A stretch of 64,000 nt of DNA from Monilinia fructicola (lineage: Eukaryota > Ascomycota > Leotiomycetes > Helotiales > Sclerotiniaceae). Within the stretch, counting starts at the first letter, position 1. Each line of letters starts with the position of its first letter. The notes under the pieces are model-generated. The model did not search any database. It was not told where the DNA came from and worked only from the letters and a program-made list of their open reading frames with translations. The position numbers were made by a program, and so were the translations under genes. The stretch lies in contig VICG01000010.1 in NCBI GenBank assembly GCA_008692225.1, positions 2,240,001 through 2,304,000 of the forward strand. The letters are read 5' to 3'. Shown here piece after piece: positions 25,275-37,895 of the stretch.

Positions 25275-27868
25275 ATAAAAGTTCTTAAAACATTACGTCT
25301 TATATAAAAATATAGCAATATATTAATTAATAGTTCAAATTTGTTAGTTTATTATAGTTAGTTTAAATTCTATTAATTTGCTTATAAAGTATTAGTAAAT
25401 ATATTAGTTTATTTAAAAAGATTTATTTAATATTTTAATTTCCTTTTCTCTTTCTCTTTCTTGTATTTATATAATTTATTATATATATTTTAATGAAAAA
25501 CTAACTAAAGAATATAATACAAGTTTTATAAATTTTTTTAAAGAAAAATGAATTACTTCTAAGTAATATTAAAATTTAGAATTTTAATATCCTAAGGTGA
25601 GAAACGGTCGATAGATGGTCTAAGGAATAACTAAGTCCATTACACTAAGAGGAATAATTGTAAATAAAAAGAGCAATTAAATAATAATAATATAAATATA
25701 CTTTTAATCTTTCTAGATGGGATAATAAAAATATAAATAATCTAAGGCAATATTATTAGCAAATAAATAATCTTTTGAAAGGAGAGAGAAGGAAAAGAAA
25801 AAAAAAACCACAAATCTTAAAAAATCTCCTTATCTTTCCAACCTCACCTACTTGGCGTTGTTTTAGGTCAATGCCGGGCTAAAAATTAGCCGAAAACACA
25901 TTAATATAGGAAATGCGTTTCTATATATTAGATATTCAAAAATTAATAATAAATTAACAAATCAATATTATATTGTAAAAAATGCTTTAAAAAAGTTGTA
26001 GAATTAAAGGGCAATTATACTCTTTACAAAAAACCCTAAAAATCGAAGTTCTTATAAGCGTATAGTAAGTTATGGTTAATATCGATAGGAAAATTTTCTT
26101 TATGCAAGAAACAATTAATTAATAATATTATTTTTTTGTGTATACTATAAGAATAATATAGTAAAAAGTGTATGAAAAAGCTAATTAAGTTAATATACAT
26201 AATAAACACAATTAATTTTTTTTAGCGGATATATAGAATATTTAAAATAAAAATGGTAAAGGGGGTATAATCTATTTTCCTTTTTTACTAATAAAAAAAA
26301 GGTTATTGAAATGGTTATAGTATTTTAAAAGTTTAAAGAATTAAATACTTTTTAATATATATCAAATTGAAATGTAATATATAAAAAGGAATTAAAAAAA
26401 TCCTTATTTTATATTATTATGTATAAGATTTATTTTATTTATTTTTTATTATCGAATAAATCCGATTTAATTATAATTATACGGGAAATACAAATTGTAC
26501 AAACAAAAACTTTTAAATTTGTATTAAAAATAGATTTTAATTTAATTATATTTATTAATGTTGCTTTTGTATAATTTTATAAATTCGAAAGGAAAAGGGT
26601 ATAGTTAACCTTTGATAAATATAAATTATAAAAACGTTATATAATCTATAAATTCAAATAAAAACTATAGCTGTAGATAATTTTTTGGTAGAATATGTTA
26701 TGCTTATCATTTTAATCTTTGTATAATCTTTTTAATTAAAATAAAGCAAAAGAAAAACTAAGTAAATAAGCATATAAATGATTTTAATTAATAAAAGAAT
26801 ATATAAAATGGATTAATATTTAAGAATACTAAAGTATAAAAAAAAAAAGTATTAAAAAAGGAATACTAGAAAACATAATTTATTAATCAATAAGAAAAAA
26901 TATGTTATAAATAAAGAGTTTAAAAGAGATAATCAATTAAAAAAGGGAGTGGATTAATATTATTTCACTTTTGGGTATTTAAAACTTTATTTAATCTTTT
27001 GGTATAAAAAGATTTAATTTAAACATTCTACTTTTTAATTTGTAATAAATAATACAACGGTATATAATAGTAACTATATAAAATTCTACTTTAAATTTAA
27101 CAAAATAACTTAATTTTTATAGCCACTTTAATCTTTGGATCTTAATCTTATTAAGCAAATATAATATTATATATATATCTAAATTCAAAAAAGAAAATCT
27201 TAAAGTATATACCCTTGAAATAATATGGAGATAGTAAAAATGTAAAAAAAGGAATAATTAAAAATCCCTTAAAATTTTATTAATATTATTATTTTTATAT
27301 ATTATAAAAATATACAAATTAATTATAAAACATAACGAAAATAACAACTTCTATAATTAATCCTTTTTTTAATTTATTATTTTTATTAATTTAAAAAATT
27401 TTTTATAATATAAATTATCTTTTTTAATCCATTAAAAGCTTTTAATAAAATTAATTATTCTAACTTTTTCAACCTTAACATTTTGAAACTTTATATTTCT
27501 TATTTAATTAATAAAAAAACCCTTTAAATTTATTATAATAATGCTAACTTAATTAATATTATTTAAAGCTTTTTTCATTAAATAAAAGGTATCATTAAAT
27601 TAAAAAGGTTAATAAAAAAAAAGAAAAATTATTTAGGGATTTTATTTGAAATTAATTAGCTTATATTAATAATCTAGGAATAATTACATTTTTATAAATA
27701 AACTTAATATGTAAAGCCATTTTTCAAGATTTGAATAATATAATTTTTTTAAAGGTAAAACGTATTATTTATATGGCAACATATTCGTAGTTAAAGAAAT
27801 TATAATTTGAAATTCTCTCGTTTAAATGGCCTGGTATTGACCCAAAAAACAACATCAAGTATATATCC
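25275..27868. mobile_element. AT-rich island, probably a RIP-degraded repeat
   Basis: About 2.6 kb with a striking excess of A and T, almost no CG dinucleotides, stop codons in every frame and no coding capacity. Borders are sharp on both sides. Such islands in ascomycetes usually result from repeat-induced point mutation of transposons. No terminal repeats or transposase remnants could be read, so the original element is unknown. Position beside a tRNA gene would suit an integrated retroelement, but that is inference. Confidence 0.6.
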
Positions 27869-27892
27869 AAAAAAAAAAAAAAAAAAAAAAAA
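27869..27892. terminator. Long T run after tRNA-Glu, RNA polymerase III stop
   Basis: A run of about 23 A on the plus strand (T on the tRNA strand) begins about ten bases beyond the tRNA 3' end. It is far longer than needed for polymerase III termination. Confidence 0.65.
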
Positions 27893-27901
27893 GTGCAAAA
27901 T

Positions 27902-28001
27902 TTCCGGTACGGGGAATTGAACCCCGGTCTCCCGCGTCTGGATTGAAGCTCTGGGAACTCCGAATGAGAGGCGGAAATGCTAGCCACTACACCATGCCGG
28001 A
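27902..28001 (-). tRNA. tRNA-Glu (anticodon CUC) with intron
   Basis: On the minus strand the gene runs from 28001 to 27902. The acceptor stem is TCCGGCA with TACCGGA (one C:A mismatch at the sixth pair). The D-arm region is TGGTGTAGTGGCTAGCA (A box), and the T arm is CGGGG-TTCAATT-CCCCG (B box). The anticodon stem is TCCGC/GCGGG with loop CTCTCA-C and anticodon CTC. An intron of about 28 bases lies one base 3' of the anticodon, the canonical eukaryotic position. The discriminator base is A. The sequence resembles other fungal tRNA-Glu genes. Confidence 0.92.
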
Positions 28002-29864
28002 TGGAATGTGATTGTTGTTGTAAGTGTGCTCACTGTGGTGGAATATATATCTACTGCAATAGATTATTAGTACAGAGTAATTATTTGTTTGTTTGTGTGT
28101 GTGTGATGGGAGGAGTGGAGTGGAGTACAGGGGAGTGGAGTGGGGGAAACGAGGCGAGAAGAAAAAATCAAATGAATAATTAACCTAATGGAGATGAGGA
28201 TGTGCAGGAAAGGTGGGGCGGGGCGTTGGAAGGGGGCAATCAATTGTTCGAGGTTGAGGTTATGTACTTGTAGAAGGTTACTTGGTGATAAACTTGGGAA
28301 CATGAACGAATGGAGGAATGAGAATGAATCCATGGATGAATGAATGAATAGAATAGGGGATCTGGATAAAGAAAGGTAACCAATTCAATCTCAACTTGCA
28401 TTTCATTTCACACAACGAAGATTGAGATTGACAATATCATCTACCATGACTCGAGTACTTATTATTTCGTATCCTCGAGTATCATAAACCTCAGCCACAC
28501 TGCCAACCCCCGAGTTTAGCGAACATCGCATGAGATAGGTTGAGGTACGTATAACCTTAGATAGATAGATGTACTCTATATGTACCAGCCGCCGCCGCCG
28601 CCGTCTTCAGTATTTACAAGAATCGTGCTCCCCCCTCTTACCCCCCTCTTAAGCTTCCTTCCTTCACCCCCTTTCCAAAAATTCTTTGTTCGGTTAGTTA
28701 ATGCATTCGCGCATTGTGGTCCTCTTTCGTGTTGCTCTATTTGAGATTTCCCTAGACGTACTTAGTAGATCTTCGCTTTATTTACAGGAAGAGAGCGGGA
28801 TGATATTGGGTACCTAGGTAGTCAGTCATAAGACATGGCAATCTAGTAAGGATTGGTAATTACCGGGTTCATACAGTGTTGTAGATGGGTTATAGTATAT
28901 AAGATAAACTTGGAAGCACCAAGAATCCTCCAACTGGGATACGGCAACATAACTTTCTACCAACAAATTAATTAATCAATTGAATAGATATAGTAACCTG
29001 GAAATGTTTATTGTTCCATTCCTCTCATGTATGTGTCTTATATATATACTTTGTTTGTATTTTGTACTGGAGTACTTACTTTACGTTATATATAGCATTA
29101 GCATTTATCTCCAAAAAATGATCTCAAAACCACAAATAGGTATTATCATTAATATAATATCAAAAAAGGTACGCATTATTGCTTCTTCTCTTCCTTTTCT
29201 CTTTTTCTTTCTCTTTTCTCCTTTCTTATCTCACCCTCCCTTCACTACTACACCAATCCTCAATCCATCTCATCTCAACTATATCATCTCATCCTCACAA
29301 TTATCAACCCACCCAGAGCATTACATATTTCACACTATATCGTATCTTGTTCTGTGAACCATCGTTCCCTATATCCGCTGTTCACTGACCTCTCCGATAA
29401 TCCATTCATTTTACCCCTTCCCTTCCCACCACCATAAACCCAGCCCAACCAAGCCGTTTTAAGAATCCCAATGTATATAGACCATCCCATCCCATCCCAT
29501 CCCATCCCATCCCATTCCAACCATGAATGTACCATCTCCAATACCATTCACCAATCCCACCTATCCATTATATACAAGAGCAACCGAAAGAAAGATTATT
29601 ATCAAAGAATGAAAATGAGAAATAAAGAAGAAAAAAACCTCCTGAAGACGTTAACTTTGTTTTTAAAATGAAATAAGTGAAAGTATGTTGCATCAACACA
29701 TCCATCCATCCATCCATCCATCCATCTATCCATCCATCCATTGGTATCTACCTTCTTCCATTCCAAACCATACGCAAATACAAATAAAAAGGAAAAATTG
29801 ATATATATGGAAAGCATGTACACTGGCAAACAAGAATGATAAGCTAACCGCCTAATCATCCAAC
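28002..29864. other. Intergenic with simple repeats
   Basis: No gene recognised. It contains a GT-rich run near 28085-28103, (GCC)n near 28589-28602, (CATCC)n near 29485-29514 and (CATC)n near 29699-29742. The last few hundred bases are the 3' region of the large minus-strand gene. Confidence 0.5.
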
Positions 29865-32800
29865 CTAAAACATCTTCCTCAAGGCTTGGAACTTTTTCTT
29901 CTTTTTCGGACTACCTTGAGCCTTTATATCGACATCACTCAACCCCGTAGCTGTGAACCTCCTCTCGCCAAGATCCGGTCTAACATCCAAATCGACTTCT
30001 TTATTTTCACCCCCTACGATACCATTACCTGCATCTGCAGAGAAAGGTCTACCATCCTCGATCGGAATCTTGATTCCAATATCATCTGTTTCATTATGAA
30101 GTGGCCAAGAACCGCTGTTTTGTTTGGCTGTATGAGGATTCTTCTTCTGCAATTTGGGTGTCGGGGGTCTACCAAGTGATTCTTGTCGTTTGATAGCCTC
30201 GAGATCCGATTTACTACGTTCCAAAGGAGTATCTTTTCGTGCAGGACTTTCTCCATTATATTTCCTAACCTTACTATTGGAATCAGGCTTTTTGCGGAAA
30301 ATCGACAAGATGCTTCCACGTCTAACATGTGCTGGTCGAGTTGTGGTAGTCGAGATGGTGCCTTGACCATTGGCAACCTTGAGCATATCACGTCCAGAAC
30401 CAGAACGGTGGAGATTTCCAGATGCTTGGGCTGTATTTCTAGAAGCGGGCCTATTACCATTTTGTTGGAGCCTTTTGAGGCTCTTAGCAGTAGGTGGTCG
30501 ATCATCATCACTATCTGGCAGATCAGAAGAATCGCCGTCTTGGTATCCTACAGGTTGAGGTATACTTCGAACAGGGGTATCGCGAGATGACATTGGCCGA
30601 GCCACTATAGGTATAGGTGTAGGCTCATCGTCATCACTCGAATCCACAAAACGACTTCTAAACCCAGGACGAGGTTCATCATCATCACTAGAATCAACAA
30701 ACCTACTACCACGAGATAATACCGACGTCTGCTTCTGAGCTAGTTTAGGTGAAGAAGCTTTACCAAATCCAGGTATTCTAATTGGAGATTTTGCTCGAGC
30801 GGTAGAATCATTGGACCCCCTCATTGAATTTCGCATTGTCCCACGCAAGTTCACAGAAGGGGCTCTGCCAGGTGATGGTGATCGGAGACTAAATCTGCTT
30901 GAGCCTATAGGAGATTGTTGACGACCATTGGCTGATGTTTCACTACCACGACGCATAGATCGTCTCATACTTATTCCATCTGTTACGGGCCTAGCACGTT
31001 TGAAACTGGTATCACTATCACCAGATGATTTGCGTCGAAGGGGAGCTGGAGCTGGAGCTACTATTGCACTATTCCTTTGAGAAACAGGAGCTGAGGTAGC
31101 AGTAGCTGCAGCACCTTGAATAAGTCGTAGGTGTTGATTCACAGCTTGAGGATTTGGTCGGAGCTCAGCAGCAGGAAATGATACAGGTCTCTGCTTCTTT
31201 TGAAGTGTTCCAGTAGGTTGAGTGGTACCATTTCGGATCGATCCTCTCATAGATTTTCTCATTTGAACATCTGACTCTGCATGGGGAGGCTCCACACGCA
31301 TAGACGATCGCATGGCATGGCCATTGGGTCCTGCTTTCGATCCCGGCTGAACCATGTAGCTCCTCTCAGCACCAGGCTCCTTTTGAATTTGTGGAAATGA
31401 AGAAGCTTGGATTGTTGCCGGGGTGGGAGAAACAGGTGACTTAATCGTTACCGTCTTCTTCTTCTTTGGTTTTGGAGTTGGCTTTACTTCTTCTTCCGAT
31501 TCCGAGTCTGCTTCTGCTTCGGCATCTGCATCTTTTTGTGCCTCTAGCTCCAATTGCTTCTTTCTATCCACCGACAAGTTCTTCCAGTATTGTTGAGCTT
31601 TCTCCCACCCTTCCTCGGGTTCTGGTTCACTTGATTTCCTTTGCAGCTGATTTGACATATATGCCCTTTCTTTCATGGATCTGGATGTTGGACTTTCCTG
31701 ACTTTGAGCATCAGATGCAAGACTGGCGGCCTCCATTACAGGACTTTCTACTACAGCATCCAAAGACAAGAAACCCCCATCATCTGCGTCTTCAAACTCT
31801 TCGGCAGCATCACTATAAATACTGTCATCTTCTGATTCCTCCGTCTCTTCAAGAATTGGCGGAGGATGAGATTCCGAGCCTTGTTGTGTGGCGTCTTCAA
31901 CTTCCGAAAAGTTCGAGTTACCAGCAACTGAGGCAATTGCACCATTCTCAGTAGCCGTGTGAAAAGCCTCATCTTTAACTTGATCTCCAGTACTCGAACT
32001 ACTAGAACTTCCCGAGTTTCGAAACCCACCAGGCATATCCAGCCATTCACTTGGTTTCGTCCCTTCAGGGTTTGGAGTAGGAACTTGCACAGAAATTTCT
32101 GGTATGTCTTCATTCCCATGGTAATCCTCAAATTGTTCTCTCGTTGGACTTGCCAATTCTCGGTACGTATCGACATGCCCGTCTTCTGGTCCAACTTTGA
32201 CACTGTTACTTCTGGCAATACCAATGTTGTTATTATCCAAGCTGTACGTGCTACTCGCATCTGAGACTTCTCCTGTTCCTTCCAGAGATGTTACATCTGG
32301 AGGCAGTGGTTCGCGAGATTTGGAGATATTTGCTGCATTCTTTGAGCCCGTATCATGACCAAGTACCGCACCTAAAACATGATCATTTGAATGCCCCGTG
32401 GGGTATTTTGATACATCCTCCAAGTGAGACGTGAGCTGTGGCGATGCAGAAGACATGATAGGTGCAACGGTATCTACATGCTCCAGCGGTCTGACTAACG
32501 GTCGTTCCTCCACCTCTCGGCTCGTCTTTCGCTCCCTAACACTCCCAAATGATGGTAGAGCCGGCCTTGGCTTCATTATTTCATCATCTTCATCAGCAAC
32601 GGGTGTCTCTTTCTTCTTCCCCCGACCAATGCTAAACCAGCTACGCTTTGTTTGCGGGCTAGGAGTAACGGGCGAATCAGAAGTAATTGAGGCCGAGTGA
32701 CCCAATACTATATTACTCCCATCATCAAAGCTAACTCTATTGGCTTTCTTTCTTGGTTGATCCTCATCGTTGGACATTTCACTAGGTCGTAGAGAAGCAC

Positions 32801-34625
32801 CATCAGAGGGCGATGGTCCTCTTACTTCGCTTGAGGACATGGAAGAATGTTTCAAAGCAGACTTTCGCGGAGATACAGATCGTGGAGGTGGCTGATGCCT
32901 GACCATCAAAGTTTCGGGGGTTGCCATGAAATGTGGAGTTCTCGCAGGACTGACCGATTGCACGCGACCACTCCGAGGAGGAGAATCGTCTGATATCGAA
33001 GGGGCGGGCAGAGAGGTCATTGGAGCAGGTTGACTTGCGGATCTTGTATGTTGTCGTTCTTGTGCATAATTTGCTGATGACTGTGCTCTACCATGACCCC
33101 TACCAGCAGATGAACGAGGTAGAGGGGATGGAGATATAGTTCGTATGGGTTCGTTGTGATTTACCGAGAGCCTGGCTTGTCCGTAACGCAATGGAGAATC
33201 ATCTTCTTCTTCCTCCCTTTCTCTATCTTCACGAACGACCGATGGCTTCTTTGCTAGTAAAGCGCCTGCTCGAGTTTTATAGCCATATGATTGAGGTGGT
33301 GCATCACTCTCGTCAGCTGAAGAATTTGGTAGAATCGAAGCCTGGTCGCTATCAGAATCGGGAATAATGACCCGCTTCTTTTTCTTCTTCGGCGGAGCTG
33401 TTACTGCAGGGGATACTTGCTGAGCATGTGATTCTGAAACAGAGATAGGCTCAGGATCTTCCTGGAGACTTTCAGCTGGTATAGGGGTAGCTTTGGTTAC
33501 AGGCTGTGGTGAGGGCTGTGGAGTAGGTTGTGATAAATGCTGTTGTTCAGTTAGGGTATTCGATACATTATCCATTACATCCACTGCCGTTCCTTTTACT
33601 CTCCCGCCCACCGTTCCCGCCGCTAGATGTGTGCCCTGCGCTGTTGGGGTTCGCTTCTTTTTCTTAACTGGTGCGTTAGCAATTCCACTAAGACTTTGCT
33701 CGATAGCTAGTATATCGGCTAACGGTAAGAACCGCCTTGTATTAGGGTCATAGACTAAATTTTGATTATTTGGCGACACGATTCTTCGATTGACACTTGA
33801 GTTTTGTTGACATGTTAGCCGTCTTTGTCCTTCAGGAGACATTGGCCTTGTACTCGTAGGGTAGGAAAAATTGACGGACCCTCTACTCTCCCCATTCATC
33901 TCAGATACACCAGATGAGCTCAGATTCTTGGAACTCATCCCCCGCGATTGTGTCGCTGATGGTCCTAGACTGGAACCTCGTCCACCAGGTTTGGTTGGAG
34001 GTGGTGATGCGATCCTTAGTCCAGGTGCATCCATACTTGCCGATCGCCGTGAAGACCTACCACCAGTATTTATATTCTTTGGAATGGCTGGTACTGGCGG
34101 CGCATCGTATGCACTGGGAACTGGCGAGGATCTAGACGGTGACGATTCCCGAAAAGTTCGTTCGGTCATCGAACCGGAGCTTCCTCTTCGTACAAGAGTG
34201 TATCCTGGTGGGCCACGTACGGAACCAGCAACAGAACTGCCAGCAGAAGAGGTTGAACCGTTTCTCCGAATTGTTCTTTTGGTTTGAACGTCTGCCACGG
34301 ATGTCGGTGTAGTTGGTCTAGAACGCAATGCTGCTGCCGCTGCAGCTGAAGACAAGGAGGTATTCGATGCTCGAGAGGATAGGAATGCCTGTGCGGCGGC
34401 GGTTGCGGCAGATGCGCTGACATTTGAATTTACGGGCTGTGAATAAAAACTGTTAGCATTTATTACGATTGTGGCTGCATATATCCCCAATAGATCTTTG
34501 AACCAATGCGATGCGATGAAGCTGTTGCGCGACATGAAAACCTCATGATGTCGTGAAACAAAATGTTGGAATATAGATCACATACCGGATTTTGATGCCG
34601 CTCTTCTCCTTCTATTCCCAAACAT
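29865..34625 (-). CDS. Very large Ser/Pro-rich basic protein, possibly eisosome-related (Seg1-like)
   Basis: The main exon (34436 to 29865) encodes 1523 residues, starting PVNSNVSASAATAAAQAFLSS. A likely first exon, 34625-34586 (MFGNRRRRAASKS), ends at GTATGTG, but joining it leaves the frame one base out. The protein is mostly disordered. It has an Ala-rich N-terminus (AAAAAALRSRPTTPTSVADV), four Lys runs (including PPKKKKKRVIIPDSDSD) and acidic patches. A duplicated SRFVDSSDDDEP unit and at least four MRxSMR-type motifs (MRSSMR, MRKSMR, MRRSMR, MRNSMR) are also present. It ends KKKKKFQALRKMF. No enzyme domain or membrane segment is seen. The combination of Ala-rich N-terminus, great length and basic ending recalls fungal Seg1-type eisosome proteins; this is a weak inference from memory of the family. 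The coding status itself is secure. Confidence 0.8.
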
Positions 34626-35066
34626 TTTGATCGTTGTAGGCGCAATCGCCTTGAAAATCCTCTGCCAACTATGGGCTAATGAGGATGCTATTGCATTGAG
34701 AAAGTAGTGTAGAAGATGGTAATGTCAACTTTCGTGTTGAGTTTCCTCTTTCCCCAGAATATAATACAACCTGGATACAACTATATGACGATACCGTCAC
34801 ACAATTCACTCGGAGATGATGACTGGTGGTGTAGGCGAGGGAATTTGGAATCACTGGGATGTCTTGAATATGTTGGACAGTGTTTGGCCGAATTGAATTT
34901 TGTGGCTGATGATGATGCCTGCTTATATGCAGGAAAACAGTGGATTCTGAAGGTTTCTGGCCCTTTTTTCTGGTGGTAGATCAAGATCTTCTTTCAATGG
35001 AGAATTATTTTTCTGATGCTTGAAAATGGAGAAATAGGGTGGATTATCAGATTGGATGGATGAATG
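34626..35066. other. Upstream region of the large Ser-rich gene
   Basis: Probable promoter and 5' leader of the minus-strand gene. No convincing coding frame. Confidence 0.4.
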
Positions 35067-35230
<164 letters not shown>

Positions 35231-35289
35231 AAGAGGATGAAAGATCAAACAGGATTGATTAATGGGAATTATGAGTGAAGTGGAGAAGA

Positions 35290-35428
35290 GGAGAATGAGT
35301 GAGTGGGTGAGTGAGTGAGTGAGTAATAAGTGAGAGAGAGAGAGGGAGAGGGAGAGGGAGAGGAGAAGGAGAAGGAGAAGGAGAAGGAGAAGGAGAAGGA
35401 GAAGGAGAAGGAGAAGGAGAGAGAGAGA
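35290..35428. repeat. GAGT, GAGAGG and GAGAAG microsatellites
   Basis: Consecutive blocks: (GAGT)n about 35297-35325, GA and GAGAGG units to about 35363, then GAGAAG/GGAGAA units to about 35420. All are purine-only on the plus strand. Confidence 0.9.
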
Positions 35429-36780
35429 TTAAGAGATTGAGTGTGATTGAAAGATTGAGTGAGGTCTAGATAAAGTTCTGGTGGATATACTACAGCCCTG
35501 GAGTTGGTAGGTAGGCAGTCAAGTTATACGTGATTTCAAGTATGGATGGATGGATGAATATGTTTCTTTTGTGAAAGCAGATATAACAATAATAAGAAAG
35601 GTTCAAATGAAATGCACTGTGTCAAATAAAAGCAATTAAAGATTCTTTGAATCGGTTTGATATGAGATGATATGAGATGATATGAAATGAAATGATGATA
35701 CCTCCACTACCTACGACATGATACCATCTGTTCTGGTCTACAAAGCAAAGACATATTCTTTATATTTGCATTACAAATATGTATATATGTATGGTATATA
35801 CATCCATATATATACCTAGATAGGTATATACACATACCGAGAATATACATACATATAAACTACCTAGTATATATGTGTGTGTGTGTTTGTGTGTGTATAA
35901 TATATACATATATATATATATATATCTCTCTCTCTATATACCTATTATATCTATTCTACCTTTACCTATAGAATATACACCCACCCATACACACCCGCAC
36001 ATATACATATCTTCATCATTTTACTCTCTCTCTCTCTCTAAGTTGTGACTTTTCAATCACTACCTAGGTACTCCGTACATACTCTGTATGCGTTATGCGT
36101 TTAGACCGCATGCATCAATCTCAATATCTAATACTCCACATAGTTCTACCTAGTACCTATCTAGCTAACAAACAAGTAACTAAACAGTCCTCATACGGAA
36201 CCAGCCTTTCATTTTCTCTTTGCACTTATCCATATTGGCTGACATGCTTTCAATTCCAACCTGGAATCAACAACAAGACCTACCTGCGTAAGTTACCAGC
36301 TCCCCTACCCTATCGACCATGGATTTTGCATGATTCGAAGCGAAAGTTTATATACAACTTGGAACTCTCTTCCTTGTTTAGTGCCATCTTTCGAGGCAGT
36401 TTTTGATGACCAAGTGAAACTAAAAGGGAGACGGCATCGGGAAGGGTTGAAAGGGTCTTTTGTAAGGTTTCTTCTGGAAATTCTTGCAGCAACAAGGTTA
36501 ATTGGCATTGATATCACAGTTTGAGAAGAATGTTATCGTACTAGGTGGTAGTATGGTAGTACAGCAGTACGTATCTACTATGTAAAGAGGATGGATAATA
36601 TGAGATGTAAGATTATTATGAGTATCGATGTTGAATTTTTGTTTTTAATGATTTATTTAGTTGACGTGTTTTGATTGAGAATACTTGATCGATTTGAGAA
36701 GTATATTTATTATTTATATAGCTGGCTCTCTGTTTCTCTCCCTCTCCTTCTCCCTCTCCCTCTGTTACACACATACATAC

Positions 36781-36813
<33 letters not shown>

Positions 36814-37895
36814 TCTCTCTCTATATATAATATATATAATAAAAGATAAAATAATATATCTGATCGGTATATCTGATATACCGTGTCTTGATACATCTAT
36901 TTTATATTCAAATCCCTACCTATCTACCACGTTCAAACCATCTTTCTTCCCAATTCAAAAGATATCAAATTATATCACGTAAAACCACGCCCTCCTTATC
37001 CCCAAACCATCCATCACCCAGAGATCAACATTACATATTCTTCTCAATCCGTCATGGCCACTAGAAGGTCCGTCCCAGCCAAGCCACACTTTGAAAGGAC
37101 TAGACTCGACTAATTAGATAAACCAAATACTGTACCATACCAAAGGTACCCAGGTCCTACCTAGGCAAGACTACTAGGGACTAGGACTAGGTAGTTAGTT
37201 CTACAGAACTAATCCTATAAACCCAGGCACGTAACGCATCATGACGTAACCGTATATCTAGCTCATCAATCCGTTGACAAATTTATGTTCTCTCGAGTGT
37301 GAAGAGAGAGGCGGAATTGCTATAAACCGAGGGAAGGGAAGCGATCCCTTTTCGCTTCCAACATTACGAAAACTTGGTGTCGTGATATATGCCAAAGACT
37401 GATTTTTATGTCATTCTTGTTTGTTAAGTACTGTACTTACTGCATCAGGAAGCTCTTTCATAAGTTGGGGAACCTTGGAAGTTCTTATCGTCGCTGCCGG
37501 TATCTTGTGCCATGATTCGCACAAACAGTGCAGTGTACGGAGTTGAGAAGCTCTGGCCAAAGCTTGGCAATATGTGTGCATTGGATGGATGGATGGATGG
37601 GTGGATGGATGGATGAGTACCCAGTATGTACGGTATGTACTCAGTACATACCGAGGATATGGTATTTGTAGATCACTTCTCCGCAATTAATCATTTTCTG
37701 ATCGTACGTTGAATCAACCAGCTGGAGTCCATAAGTCGGTTGATAGGTAGGTATCAACAATTGAGGAGAAGACATACAGACGCACAACCTCCATGATAAC
37801 CATATATACAATATCTCTGGAATAAAAGCCAGCATCATAGATTATCCATCCTAAAATAACTCCCAGACACAGTGTACCATCCATCCACCACAATA
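35429..37895. other. Intergenic, repeat-rich, no gene seen
   Basis: Contains (GT)n and (TA)n/(CT)n runs at about 35873-35935, (CT)n near 36025-36040, (CA)n at about 36783-36811, TCCC-type runs near 36739-36765 and (GGAT)n near 37584-37614. TACTCCGTA occurs at 36069-36077. Short open frames on both strands lack coding character. Confidence 0.5.

Noticed and set aside
36783..36811. Possible CRISPR or satellite structure in CA/TA-rich repeats
   Set aside because: Plain dinucleotide repeats without spacers, in a eukaryotic genome.
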